From Gammaproteobacteria bacterium (lineage in GTDB: Bacteria > Pseudomonadota > Gammaproteobacteria > Steroidobacterales > Steroidobacteraceae), in contig JABCZO010000014.1 of the NCBI GenBank assembly GCA_013289615.1, forward strand, positions 1-64,000: a stretch of DNA of 64,000 bases. The letters are read 5' to 3'. Each line of letters opens with the position of its first letter. Position 1 is the stretch's first letter. Positions 45,190 to 53,192 of this stretch are shown one piece after another. Under the pieces are notes generated by a model, which was not told the origin of the DNA, searched no databases, and saw only the letters and a list, made by a program, of their open reading frames with translations. Both the position numbers and the translations under genes were made by a program.

Positions 45190-45664
45190 ATCAACAACGA
45201 CGCGATCGCCGGCAACAGCCGCAGTGACCAGTGCGACCGCGGCATAGGCTTGCTGGAGACCTCCATAGCGGTAACCGCGACCTGGGTCCAAGGGGCTCGC
45301 ACACATCCCCAGTGCGTTGGATAACCCGCCGGATACGGACTCGCCCTGGCGTTAAGTGCGGCACACTCAATCGCAGGCCGGCTCTCGTCCCGTGACCGCT
45401 CGTTGAGGGCACGGTCCGGATGTGCCCTTCCCTATAGTACAGGCGTTTTGGATCCACGGCAGCCCTGTGTGACGAGTGATCTTGTTGAACATTTTTGCGC
45501 CGTGAATCCCGGCGACATTCCTTGCCTGCAGGCAAACCCGCAGCCATAATCACCGGCATCTCGAGCAGGCGGAACGTTGTGATATTGAGCATAGGCGCTG
45601 CCCATGGGGGGCAGATGGGCGGATTTCAACGTATCCCGAGTCAGCCGCCGGCGGGCCACGCGTA
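45190..45664. other. 475-base divergent gap beside the ceramidase-like gene
   Basis: No gene is supported here; small open frames on the minus strand lack family features. The stretch contains a CTATAGT sequence at about 45434-45440 that could be a -10 for either direction, but no clear -35. It separates the leftward flippase gene from the only rightward gene of the polysaccharide locus. Confidence 0.4.
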
Positions 45665-47005
45665 GTGTTGCCAGGTCAGACTCTCGAACCTGAAGGCGTG
45701 GCTGCCGGGCGCCGCTTGGTACCCCCGATCAAACTGCCGAGCGCCATTGCCGGTCATGGACAGAAGTCCCTTGCCGTCGAGGCCGCCGATCCTCTCGAAG
45801 TCAATGCCGCGTTATTTGTCTCCGGGCCGCGCCGCTGTCTGCTGGTGTCGTTCGACTTGTTGTATATCAGCGGTACGCTGCGTAGTGAACTGCTTACCGA
45901 GCTGGCAAGCCGCTATGGTTTTGCGGACCGTGACGTGTTCCTGTTCGCTTCGCACACGCACTTTGCCCCGCCGACGGATTCCACGTTACCTGATCTTGGT
46001 CCGTTCGATGCGCCCTACGCTTTGCGTGTTCGAGAGGCGGTCCTCGAGTTGGTTGAGGAGCTGATTCGAGAAGCACCTCAGCGGTTTCGCCTCGAGGCTC
46101 GCCGCGGCCGCTTGGCACATTCAGTCAATCGAAGGCGCCCCCGAGTCGCGCCCTCCTACACTAGAACCTGGGGGCTTTCGTTTGCACGCGTGACTTTTGC
46201 CCCGTTCTTGCTCGGCCAGCGCGATGACACCGCCACAGTTATCACGCTGACCGAGGTTGCATCAGGCATGCCCATTGCCATTATCTGGCACTATGCCTGT
46301 CATCCTGTGGGACACACACCTTCGCAAGTAACAAGCGCTGATTTTCCAGGCTTCGCCCGTGAGGCCTTGCGCCGTGTAAACGGCGAAGGGCTTCCCGTGC
46401 TGTTTATTCAGGGCTTCTGCGGCGACGTACGTCCAAACATTGAGACCAGGTCCGATCTGTCGCGGCGGGAACGGCTGGTGAGTCGTGCTCGCGAGCTGAT
46501 CGCGGGAACGCCCATGATGCAAGTCGTCCCGGCAGCTTGGCAGAGATGGGTAGGTAGCCTGGCGGACCAGGTCGTTCGTATTGCCGCCTCGCCGCCCGAA
46601 TTTACCGACGATGGCACCGGATTCGCCAGTACCTGCGCCGATCTGCCCCTACAGGAAGTCTTTGTCGGCCAGCTGCGCGTTGCTACGATGCTGGTACGCG
46701 GATTTCGACTCGGCCGCTTACTTGAAATTGTCGCGCTTGGCGCCGAGCCATCGTCCGGTTGGCAGCAGCGCCTGCAGCAGGCGGTTGGCCAACCGACCGG
46801 TATCAGACTCTATGCCGGCTATTGCGGCGATGTATTCGGTTATTTGCCATTGCCAGAACAGATACGCGAAGGCGGATATGAGGTCGTCACCTTCCAGCCG
46901 GCATTCCGAATGCGAGGTCGCTTCCGCAAAGCCACGTTATTGGAGCGCGTCTCCTCAGCGGTCAAATCGGTGAGCGCAGGCCTGCGGGCCGGATCCACTA
47001 GCTGA
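45665..47005 (+). CDS. Neutral-ceramidase-like metal hydrolase
   Basis: A 446-residue protein with neutral/alkaline ceramidase features: 'LFASHTHFAPP' (zinc-binding HxH), 'IIWHYACHPVGHTPSQ' (third His and the family's 'HP' motif), 'FIQGFCGDVRPN' (GDVNPN-like) and an N-terminal 'DPLEVNAALFVSGPRRCLLVSFDLLYI' matching the family's 'LxARAxVxxDG...VxVSxDL' pattern. Unlike typical secreted ceramidases it has no signal peptide and is shorter (about 650 usual), lacking the C-terminal Ig-like domain. GTG 45665 starts it; no good ribosome site is seen. It is the sole rightward gene in a leftward locus and overlaps the VOC gene end by eight bases. It probably hydrolyses an amide, possibly on an N-acylated sugar (inference). 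Confidence 0.7.
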   Translation: MLPGQTLEPEGVAAGRRLVPPIKLPSAIAGHGQKSLAVEAADPLEVNAALFVSGPRRCLLVSFDLLYISGTLRSELLTELASRYGFADRDVFLFASHTHFAPPTDSTLPDLGPFDAPYALRVREAVLELVEELIREAPQRFRLEARRGRLAHSVNRRRPRVAPSYTRTWGLSFARVTFAPFLLGQRDDTATVITLTEVASGMPIAIIWHYACHPVGHTPSQVTSADFPGFAREALRRVNGEGLPVLFIQGFCGDVRPNIETRSDLSRRERLVSRARELIAGTPMMQVVPAAWQRWVGSLADQVVRIAASPPEFTDDGTGFASTCADLPLQEVFVGQLRVATMLVRGFRLGRLLEIVALGAEPSSGWQQRLQQAVGQPTGIRLYAGYCGDVFGYLPLPEQIREGGYEVVTFQPAFRMRGRFRKATLLERVSSAVKSVSAGLRAGSTS

Positions 47006-47447
47006 AGACGTGCACTACGCGATCACCCTCGATTAGCTCGATCAGGAAGCCGAGCGGCACCATCAGGAATTGGACACGGGCGCCACCGAACGCGACGGCG
47101 GGTGCCGCCACGCTCACCGGTACAGCCCCCTGGGCGCGCAATCGTTTCACGCTCGACTCAAGCGAACTGGTTCTATAAGCGATTTGATTAAGTAGATTGG
47201 CTCGCGATTTCAGAGTTCTGGCAACCAACGAGTCCGCCCCGAGCGGTGCGATGAGCTCGTAGACAATGCCGGATCGATCCTGCGCGAATCGCACCGACAC
47301 GCCCAACCCAACGTCCAAGAAGCTCTGCGTCCATAGCAGCGGCCCCAACACTGCCGCAAGACTACTCGATCCAGTAACGACGTCGGGAACGACGATTCCG
47401 ATGTGATCGAACATCAATTCCGGGCTGTCGTGGCGCTCCTGGTTCAT
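46998..47447 (-). CDS. VOC (glyoxalase/epimerase-like) family protein
   Basis: A 149-residue protein with two beta-alpha-beta-beta-beta units: 'FDHIGIVVPDVVTGSSSLAAVLG' and 'LNQIAYRTSSLESSVKRLRAQG', and metal-ligand positions 'HIGIVV' (His) and 'YELIAP' (Glu), plus C-terminal 'FLIELIEGD' (Glu). The layout is like methylmalonyl-CoA epimerase. It is the last gene of the acyl-cassette operon, two bases after the methyltransferase stop. A role in epimerising or modifying the acyl group is plausible. It overlaps the ceramidase-like gene's stop convergently by eight bases. Confidence 0.78.
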   Translation of the reverse strand: MNQERHDSPELMFDHIGIVVPDVVTGSSSLAAVLGPLLWTQSFLDVGLGVSVRFAQDRSGIVYELIAPLGADSLVARTLKSRANLLNQIAYRTSSLESSVKRLRAQGAVPVSVAAPAVAFGGARVQFLMVPLGFLIELIEGDRVVHVFS

Positions 47448-47449
47448 GT

Positions 47450-48400
47450 CTATTCGTCGGGTTTAACCGCAATTATGCAGACCGAAACGGTCAGCGCGTG
47501 CCTGCGTGCAGCCTCCAAGCTGTAATTTGTTGCCGGGAAGAATCCGGTGCGCTCGATTTCAAAGCCGCGTTGTTGCACGAAAGAAACCGCTTCCTCGGGA
47601 GATCGCAGCAAGAACAGATGATCCGGTGCCGGGCTATTGATCGGGACGTTTATATACAGGCGCGCATGTGGCCGCATCAGGTTGCGAATTTCCGCAAGCG
47701 CGCGCTCAGGTTGCTCCAGATGCTCCAACACTTCGGAAAATACAATTGCGTCGAAGCCTGGTCCGCTGTACCCGGAATCGAACAAGTCTCGCACTTCCAA
47801 TTGAAATGGTCGCTCAATGCCCAATCGGTGCAGCGCCTCCTGCGATTCCGCGATACTCGCGGGCGACAAATCCCAGCCCAGAAGCGACCCGGCACGCGGA
47901 TCGGCGGCGGCTCGACTGAACAGCAGGCCGTGACCTGGACCGATCTCGAGCAAGCTGTAGTCCGCGGCATTCCTTGCCAGCATCTCGTCGAGGAAAAATC
48001 CCATAGACGCTGTGTGATTGCTCCAGAACACCTGCGTCATGAGCAATCCGCGCATGTAATTCTGCATGTAATCGCGATTTGAATAGACCTCCCTGATGGC
48101 ATCAGCGGCAGTCTTCAGCCTGTACTGATTATGCCGGCGGAAGTAAATCTCCTCGCGGGTCTGGATATCGCATATAAAATCATAGCCCTTCACGAACAAA
48201 TCAATGTCATCTCCGGCCAGGCGATAGATCTGGCGCGCGAGCTCATCGCACAAGCGCAGTTCCGCTGCGCTGGCCGCCGAAAAGCGGCGGGTGAAAAACG
48301 AACTATGTCTCGGCGATGCTGCCATTTGTCGAACGACCAGGGACCCCAGGCAGGCGTGGCAGCCGAAGCTCTCGAGACGTGATGGATCAACTTGCAACAT
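47450..48400 (-). CDS. Class I SAM-dependent methyltransferase of the acyl cassette
   Basis: A 316-residue protein: an N-terminal about 130-residue helical domain ('ELRLCDELARQIYRLAGDDIDLFVKGYDFICD'), then motif I 'YSLLEIGPGHGLLFSRAA', 'GFDAIVFSEVLEHLEQPERALAEIRNLMRPHARLYINVP'. The N-terminal domain is unlike those of the sugar methyltransferases nearby; it may bind a carrier-protein-linked substrate. It is directly downstream of the FkbH-like gene (about 20 bases) and upstream of the VOC gene (two bases). In antibiotic loci FkbH is paired with an O-methyltransferase (FkbG) that methylates the glyceryl-ACP intermediate, so that pairing is suggested (inference). Confidence 0.8.
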   Translation of the reverse strand: MLQVDPSRLESFGCHACLGSLVVRQMAASPRHSSFFTRRFSAASAAELRLCDELARQIYRLAGDDIDLFVKGYDFICDIQTREEIYFRRHNQYRLKTAADAIREVYSNRDYMQNYMRGLLMTQVFWSNHTASMGFFLDEMLARNAADYSLLEIGPGHGLLFSRAAADPRAGSLLGWDLSPASIAESQEALHRLGIERPFQLEVRDLFDSGYSGPGFDAIVFSEVLEHLEQPERALAEIRNLMRPHARLYINVPINSPAPDHLFLLRSPEEAVSFVQQRGFEIERTGFFPATNYSLEAARRHALTVSVCIIAVKPDE

Positions 48401-48419
48401 TCGACGTGTGGCCGGACGA

Positions 48420-50348
48420 TCAGGCGTCCGCGGAAACGCGTTCGCGTACGTCGATCAGACTAATGGCCGGCACAAAATCATCGACCAGCAGAGTCCAGGT
48501 CGTTTCCCCGGTCGACGCTTCTTCAGCCTTGGCGAATCCAAGCTTGGCATAGTGATCACGCACCAACCCATTCTTCGGAGTCGGGATGTAGACGCCGCGT
48601 AATTCCCGTGCACCGGCGGCGCGCGCACGATTGACCAGAATGGCGAGTAGCGCCTGCTCTATCCCCCGGCCGAGCACTCGGCAGGACATTATCCAGGTGT
48701 CTATGTCCCAAATTCCCGCGTGCCTGCGACAAATCACAATTGAGATCATTCCATTATCACCAAACATGTCTTCCAGTCGAACCTGCACTGTCACGGCATC
48801 CGAATCAGTCTCCAAGGCGGCTACTTCCGCTTCTGAATAGCGCCTCGTGGTCAGGTTGAACTGGTTTGATTTTGCAATAAGCTGCGTAATTCGTTGCCGG
48901 CCCAGTGCGTTGAAGGGTTCCACCGTGATTGTCATTCCCAGCGACTTCAGGAATTCGTCGTGATTCCCGATCTTCTTTGCCTGCATCGTGCGCAACGCGT
49001 TGCCTTTGTAGTAGTCAGTACGCGCCCGATCCTCGGTTGAAAAGCTCAGTTGTTCGAAATAGCCCGCGGCCTGGATGATATCCAGCCACGCAGATGGGTC
49101 GTTCGGCAGTTCCGGAATCTCAACCTGCGGTACGGCGTCTCGCATCTGTTTTCGCTCGGCCGGACTATCATCAATGAAAACGAACGTATCGAGCCCGAGC
49201 TCGAGCGCTTCAGCCATGGCGCTGATGTTCGACGGCTTGTCCTGCCAGTTAATTTGGAACAGCGCGATATCCGACTCGCGAAGCAGCATTTCCGGATGAT
49301 TGCGGAAGACTTCGCGTGCAAGTTCCTCGGCATTCTTGGAGACGACGCACAGAATGACACCCCTCGCCTTGTATTGCAGGGCCAAGCGCTGCATGGCAAT
49401 AAATACCTCACCGCGAGCGCTGCCCGTGCCAAGCTCGATTCCGCCGATGCCGTCGTCCCCGATCAATCCCCCCCACAAAGTGTTGTCCAAATCGAGCACC
49501 AGCACGCGATTTGCCTTGCCGCGCATCGCGGCCAATAACTGCACCAGCCGGTGCGCGTACAGCGGGATGCAGCTGGGCGCGAACGGCAGCTTGGCCAGGT
49601 ACCAATAGCGTCCGGCGCTCCAGTGCGTCATCCCCACGAGGTTGGCGATCGCCGCCACGTCGAACACGACGCACGAAAGCTCGCGCGCCATGACCGGCAG
49701 CTTAAGATTAAACTCCGCCAGCAGTCGGCGCGGAGAACCTGCCAGCCAGGCATCCGCACTCAGTTGCGGATCTGAAGCCTCTGCCGCCAAAGTCTGCACG
49801 ATGACCGAGCGGCCGGTAATCCCGATGAGTTGCTCTGCAATGCGCCGGACGCGATCGAGGGCGGCTTGAATGCAAGCTTCTGCCGCGGCCGAATCCCCGA
49901 GCCGGCACTGGCCGAGCTGAAGGTCGGAACGATCCAGGGCCAGCAAGGTTGCATCGGGCGGATCCGCTTCGAGCCGTTCACGGTGGGTCGCAAGCCAGCT
50001 CTCCGGTTCCTGATATTCCACGGTTTGGCAGTGGAGCAGGATGCCTGCACGCAGCGCTGAGGCACAAAGCGCGTCGACAAGATGATTGATGGTGTTGGTG
50101 CTTACGATCAGCAGCGAGAATGAAATGCAACCTGAAGCCTGTGCTGCCTCGACGCTGCCGGAGACGTCCGACGCCAGTGCCCTTCGCAGCCGGCGCCCAA
50201 TGGAGCCCAATTCCCCATCGTTCCAGGCGCGATTAATCAATCCACGAAGCGCCCCGATCATTTGACTGCCGCCTATTGCGCCCAATCGAGCGAGCTGCTC
50301 GCGATCCTGCGCCGTCGGTGCGACAAGCCACGGAAGATTCTGGATCAT
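48420..50348 (-). CDS. FkbH-like HAD-IIIC phosphatase/glyceryl-transferase
   Basis: A 642-residue three-part protein: an N-terminal SGNH-like domain (about 70-250), a HAD-IIIC domain starting at 'RVLVLDLDNTLWGGLIGDDG' (Asp286 and Asp288), 'LALQYKARGVILCVVSKNAEE', 'FRNHPEMLLRESDIALFQINWQDKPSNI' and 'GLDTFVFIDDSPAERKQM', then a C-terminal GNAT-like region ('VRLEDMFGDNGMISIVI', 'MSCRVLGRGIEQALL'). FkbH proteins take 1,3-bisphosphoglycerate, dephosphorylate it and load the glyceryl group on an ACP. Here the residue just before 'SKN' is Val336, where many FkbH proteins have Cys; a Cys lies two residues earlier (Cys334). An ACP gene is 14 bases upstream. Confidence 0.88.
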   Translation of the reverse strand: MIQNLPWLVAPTAQDREQLARLGAIGGSQMIGALRGLINRAWNDGELGSIGRRLRRALASDVSGSVEAAQASGCISFSLLIVSTNTINHLVDALCASALRAGILLHCQTVEYQEPESWLATHRERLEADPPDATLLALDRSDLQLGQCRLGDSAAAEACIQAALDRVRRIAEQLIGITGRSVIVQTLAAEASDPQLSADAWLAGSPRRLLAEFNLKLPVMARELSCVVFDVAAIANLVGMTHWSAGRYWYLAKLPFAPSCIPLYAHRLVQLLAAMRGKANRVLVLDLDNTLWGGLIGDDGIGGIELGTGSARGEVFIAMQRLALQYKARGVILCVVSKNAEELAREVFRNHPEMLLRESDIALFQINWQDKPSNISAMAEALELGLDTFVFIDDSPAERKQMRDAVPQVEIPELPNDPSAWLDIIQAAGYFEQLSFSTEDRARTDYYKGNALRTMQAKKIGNHDEFLKSLGMTITVEPFNALGRQRITQLIAKSNQFNLTTRRYSEAEVAALETDSDAVTVQVRLEDMFGDNGMISIVICRRHAGIWDIDTWIMSCRVLGRGIEQALLAILVNRARAAGARELRGVYIPTPKNGLVRDHYAKLGFAKAEEASTGETTWTLLVDDFVPAISLIDVRERVSADA

Positions 50349-50362
50349 GCCCGCGTCTACCG

Positions 50363-50614
50363 TCAGTCAGACTCGGCGTGTGAGTTCACGGCGGCATAGA
50401 ACCCACGGACAGACTTAATAGTCTCTATCTCGTCTACATCGAGTTGAACGCCATACTCACGCTCGACACCCATCACGACCCGAACATGTGCCAGGCTATC
50501 CCAACCGCCGAGATCGGACTGCTTGGTATCGATGTTGATGGTCAGGTTGTCGTCGTCAAGTTGTTCACGAAAGATCGTGGTAAGCCTGGCAACGAATTCA
50601 TCGGGATCAACCAT
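50363..50614 (-). CDS. Stand-alone acyl carrier protein
   Basis: An 83-residue carrier protein: helical, acidic, with the 4'-phosphopantetheine attachment site at Ser40 in 'LGGWDSLAHVRVVMGVE' (Asp-Ser-Leu) and a helix III 'DEIETIKSVRGFYAAV'. The 'GGWDSLAHV' form is typical of ACPs paired with FkbH-like enzymes rather than of fatty-acid AcpP ('GADSLDTVE'). It lies between the AAC(3)-like acyltransferase gene (24 bases) and the FkbH-like gene (14 bases), so the three probably act in sequence: load, carry and transfer an acyl group. It needs a phosphopantetheinyl transferase encoded elsewhere. Confidence 0.92.
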   Translation of the reverse strand: MVDPDEFVARLTTIFREQLDDDNLTINIDTKQSDLGGWDSLAHVRVVMGVEREYGVQLDVDEIETIKSVRGFYAAVNSHAESD

Positions 50615-50638
50615 GCAGCGCTCCGGGGTATTGCAACT

Positions 50639-51553
50639 TCATAAATTCGAATGGCTACGAGTTGCGGGCACGAACAATTCCGGCCGCGGACGGGGCTCGG
50701 CGTAGATGGTCACGCCTTTACGGGCGAGCGCGACCGCCTGTTCGATTGCGCTGCGAGCGTCAATCGCATACGCGTCGAGATTGGAAAGTCGACATTCCAC
50801 ATAGCTATCACGCGAAAAGTGCCGCCCATAGCCCCGCAGACTGATGCGGCCAGCCCGGGCTCGAAACTCGTGCTCGCCCTGTTCGCCGCTGTTGCGCTTC
50901 CAGCGATATTTTACCGTACCCTGAAAAATCTGCCTGAAATACGGCAGTTCATCATATAGCAAACATTCAACGGAATGTAGCGGTGTCAGGTTCATGACAA
51001 ACCGTCCGAGGCCAAGGCAGATGAGTCGAGCGTCATGTTCGATCAAGCGCTGATACGGCGACAGCGCTCCCCAGGGAAAGGGATCCAGATGATGATCTCG
51101 AAGCAGGTATTGCGCTGCCGGCCCGAGCGCACACACTGAAGAGCTCAGATGAATGCTTCGAAGCACGCCGGGGTGGCGCCGGAAAATCTCTGTGAGCAGT
51201 CCGCTCGATGATGGGACGATGTCGATTTCCAGAACCTTGGTGGGATCCGCGAGAATCGGTACTGCCGGCATGACCAGCGTGCCTTGTGGGCCGATGATGT
51301 CTAAAGCCAGTGCCAGCACCTCTGACGGCTTGGCGCGCAGGTTATAGAACTCGTTCCAGGACGACTGAATCCAGACTACCCGCCCGCGTGCGACCCCCAG
51401 CTTGACGAGTAATTCGCGCGTCTCCGCGAGCGAAAACGGAACCCGGTAAAGGCGGCGCTCAATCGACAACCGGCGCTTGCGAATTGAATCTGTAATGTCG
51501 CGGGTGCGCAGGATTCGCCGGCCAAGGTTCCGAATGAATTGACGCATCAACAT
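50639..51553 (-). CDS. AAC(3)-family N-acyltransferase
   Basis: A 304-residue protein of the aminoglycoside 3-N-acetyltransferase fold: 'RVVWIQSSWNEFYNL', 'IIGPQGTLVMPAVPI', 'VPSSSGLLTEIFRRHPGVLRSIHLSSSVCALGP' and 'LICLGLGRFVMNLTPLHSVE'. In antibiotic-acetylating members the stretch is 'RSxHPTHSVAAxGP'; here Pro and the second His are changed to Leu and Ser, arguing against classical acetyl-CoA-dependent drug resistance. Relatives in polysaccharide loci acylate amino sugars. Its place next to an ACP suggests that it uses an acyl-ACP donor (inference). A start at 51553 is six bases after the aminotransferase stop. Confidence 0.82.
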   Translation of the reverse strand: MLMRQFIRNLGRRILRTRDITDSIRKRRLSIERRLYRVPFSLAETRELLVKLGVARGRVVWIQSSWNEFYNLRAKPSEVLALALDIIGPQGTLVMPAVPILADPTKVLEIDIVPSSSGLLTEIFRRHPGVLRSIHLSSSVCALGPAAQYLLRDHHLDPFPWGALSPYQRLIEHDARLICLGLGRFVMNLTPLHSVECLLYDELPYFRQIFQGTVKYRWKRNSGEQGEHEFRARAGRISLRGYGRHFSRDSYVECRLSNLDAYAIDARSAIEQAVALARKGVTIYAEPRPRPELFVPATRSHSNL

Positions 51554-51559
51554 TAAGGA

Positions 51560-52672
51560 TCAGGCCGCAAAACCTCGGACTGCCTCTGCGACCATGGAAA
51601 TCTGGGCGTCAGTAATTTCGGCAAACATCGGCAGCGACAGTACCCGGCTCTGATTTGAATGGGCGTCCGGGAAATCCTCCGGCCGATGTCGCAACCGCGT
51701 ATAGGCCGGCAAGAACGGCAATGCCACTGGATAATTGATGACCGTCTGGATGCCGTGGCTGGATAAATACTGCGCCAGCTCATCGCGACGCGCGTGGCCC
51801 ACGACATACAGGTGATACACGTGCTCTCGCCCGGCGGCCACCTGCGGCAAAAGCAGCCCTTCGATTCCAGCCAGCAATCTGGAGTACTCGGTCGCTACCC
51901 GCTGGCGCCGCAACGTCCACGTCGCCAGATGTCGTAGTTTCACCGATAAAATCGCCGCCTGAAGTCCGTCGAGCCGGCTATTTATCCCTTCGATTACGTG
52001 CTCACCCTTAATGAGCCCACCGTGCCTTGCGAGTCGCGCCATCTGCTCGGCCAACGTCTGGTCGTTCGTCAGCAATGCGCCACCGTCCCCCATGGCTCCC
52101 AGGTTCTTGCCTGGGTAAAAGGAAAACGCGGCCACGCTGCCGAAAGTCCCGACACTGCGGCCCCCAAATCGTGCCAGGTGCGCCTGCGCGCAGTCTTCGA
52201 GCACCCACAGGCCGTGCCGGCGAGCAATCGCCATGACGGCGTCCATGTCCGCCGGCTGACCATAAAGGTGCACTGGAACGATGCCCACAGTCCTGGAGGT
52301 GATCTTTTCCTCGATCCGGGAGGGATCGATCGTATATGTGAAACCATCGGTATCGGCGAAGACGACCGAACCTCCGGCCTGGGTAACGCTGGCGCTGGTC
52401 GAAATCCAGGAATGAGCGGGAACAATTACTTCATCTCCGGCACCCACTCCCAGTGCTCGCAAAGCTATATACAACGCGTCGGTCCCGTTGGCACAGGACA
52501 CGCAATGTCTGACGCCCATTTTCTCGGCAAACCCGGCCTCGAATTCGGTCACCATCGGACCGCGGATGAAAGCCGAACTCCGGATCACTTGCGCGATGGC
52601 AGAATCGATCTCGTCCTTGACGCTCAGGTATTGCGCGTACAGATCCGCAAATGGAACTTTAAAGGTCGTCAT
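51560..52672 (-). CDS. DegT/DnrJ/EryC1-type PLP sugar aminotransferase
   Basis: A 370-residue fold-type-I aminotransferase. Motifs: 'VPFADLYAQY', 'CVSCANGTDALYIALRALG', 'DEVIVPAHSWISTSASV', 'WVLEDCAQAHLARF' (Asp contacting PLP nitrogen) and 'AFSFYPGKNLGAMGDGG' with the PLP lysine in 'PGKNLG'. The 'FYPGKNLGA.GDGG' form is characteristic of sugar C3-aminotransferases (WbpE, FdtB, QdtB, TylB). It installs an amino group on a keto-sugar nucleotide. With the neighbouring Gfo/Idh oxidoreductase and hexapeptide acetyltransferase it matches a WlbA/WbpE/WbpD-like order. ATG 52672 is taken; a GTG three codons earlier is possible. Confidence 0.9.
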   Translation of the reverse strand: MTTFKVPFADLYAQYLSVKDEIDSAIAQVIRSSAFIRGPMVTEFEAGFAEKMGVRHCVSCANGTDALYIALRALGVGAGDEVIVPAHSWISTSASVTQAGGSVVFADTDGFTYTIDPSRIEEKITSRTVGIVPVHLYGQPADMDAVMAIARRHGLWVLEDCAQAHLARFGGRSVGTFGSVAAFSFYPGKNLGAMGDGGALLTNDQTLAEQMARLARHGGLIKGEHVIEGINSRLDGLQAAILSVKLRHLATWTLRRQRVATEYSRLLAGIEGLLLPQVAAGREHVYHLYVVGHARRDELAQYLSSHGIQTVINYPVALPFLPAYTRLRHRPEDFPDAHSNQSRVLSLPMFAEITDAQISMVAEAVRGFAA

Positions 52673-52712
52673 TCTTCTCACAATTCACGCTTATGCGCGC
52701 GCTCGCAACGCT

Positions 52713-53192
52713 CTAGTCTGTTGGTGACAACCGCCGGAGCAGGCGCGCTGGATTTCCGGCATAGATGCCCGCTTCCGAAATATCACGAGTTACCACGGCG
52801 CCGGCGCCGATGACCACGTCGTCGGATATACGCACAGGCAATATGGTTGCATTCGAGCCAATGGAGACACGCGCCCCAATTGTTGTCGAACGCCACAGCT
52901 CGCGGCGCCCACGCGCCGGTCCGCCGACTGAGAACAGGTCATTCACGAACATGACTCCGTGGCTGATAAAGCAGTCCTCCCCAATCTCCACCAATTCGCA
53001 AATGAATGCATGGGATTGGATCCTTGTGCGAGCGCCAATTTTCACACCCGTCTGAATCTCGACAAACGGCCCAACGAAGCAGTCATCGCCCAAAGTGCAT
53101 TCATAGACGTTGGCAGGCGCGACTATGCGCACCCGTTCCCCGCACGTCACGTCTCGAATGGACGCGTTCAGTATCAGGGGAACGGACGTCAT
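52713..53192 (-). CDS. Hexapeptide-repeat sugar N-acetyltransferase (WbpD/FdtC-like)
   Basis: A 159-residue left-handed beta-helix acyltransferase: 'IVAPANVYECTLGDDCFVGPFVEIQTGVKIGARTRIQSHAFICELVEIGEDCFISHGVMFVND' (segments read here in pieces; His in 'ISHGVMFVND' is the likely catalytic base), then 'TTIGARVSIGSNATILP', 'VVIGAGAVVTRDI' and 'IYAGNPARLLRR'. This order is typical of WbpD/WlbB/QdtC enzymes that N-acetylate a 3-amino-sugar nucleotide. ATG 53192 overlaps the Gfo/Idh gene stop by four bases. Thus sugar oxidation, amination and acylation are encoded consecutively. Confidence 0.86.
   Translation of the reverse strand: MTSVPLILNASIRDVTCGERVRIVAPANVYECTLGDDCFVGPFVEIQTGVKIGARTRIQSHAFICELVEIGEDCFISHGVMFVNDLFSVGGPARGRRELWRSTTIGARVSIGSNATILPVRISDDVVIGAGAVVTRDISEAGIYAGNPARLLRRLSPTD

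Noticed and set aside
50639..51553. Aminoglycoside resistance gene
   Set aside because: The AAC(3) fold is present, but the active-site signature is altered and the context is polysaccharide synthesis.
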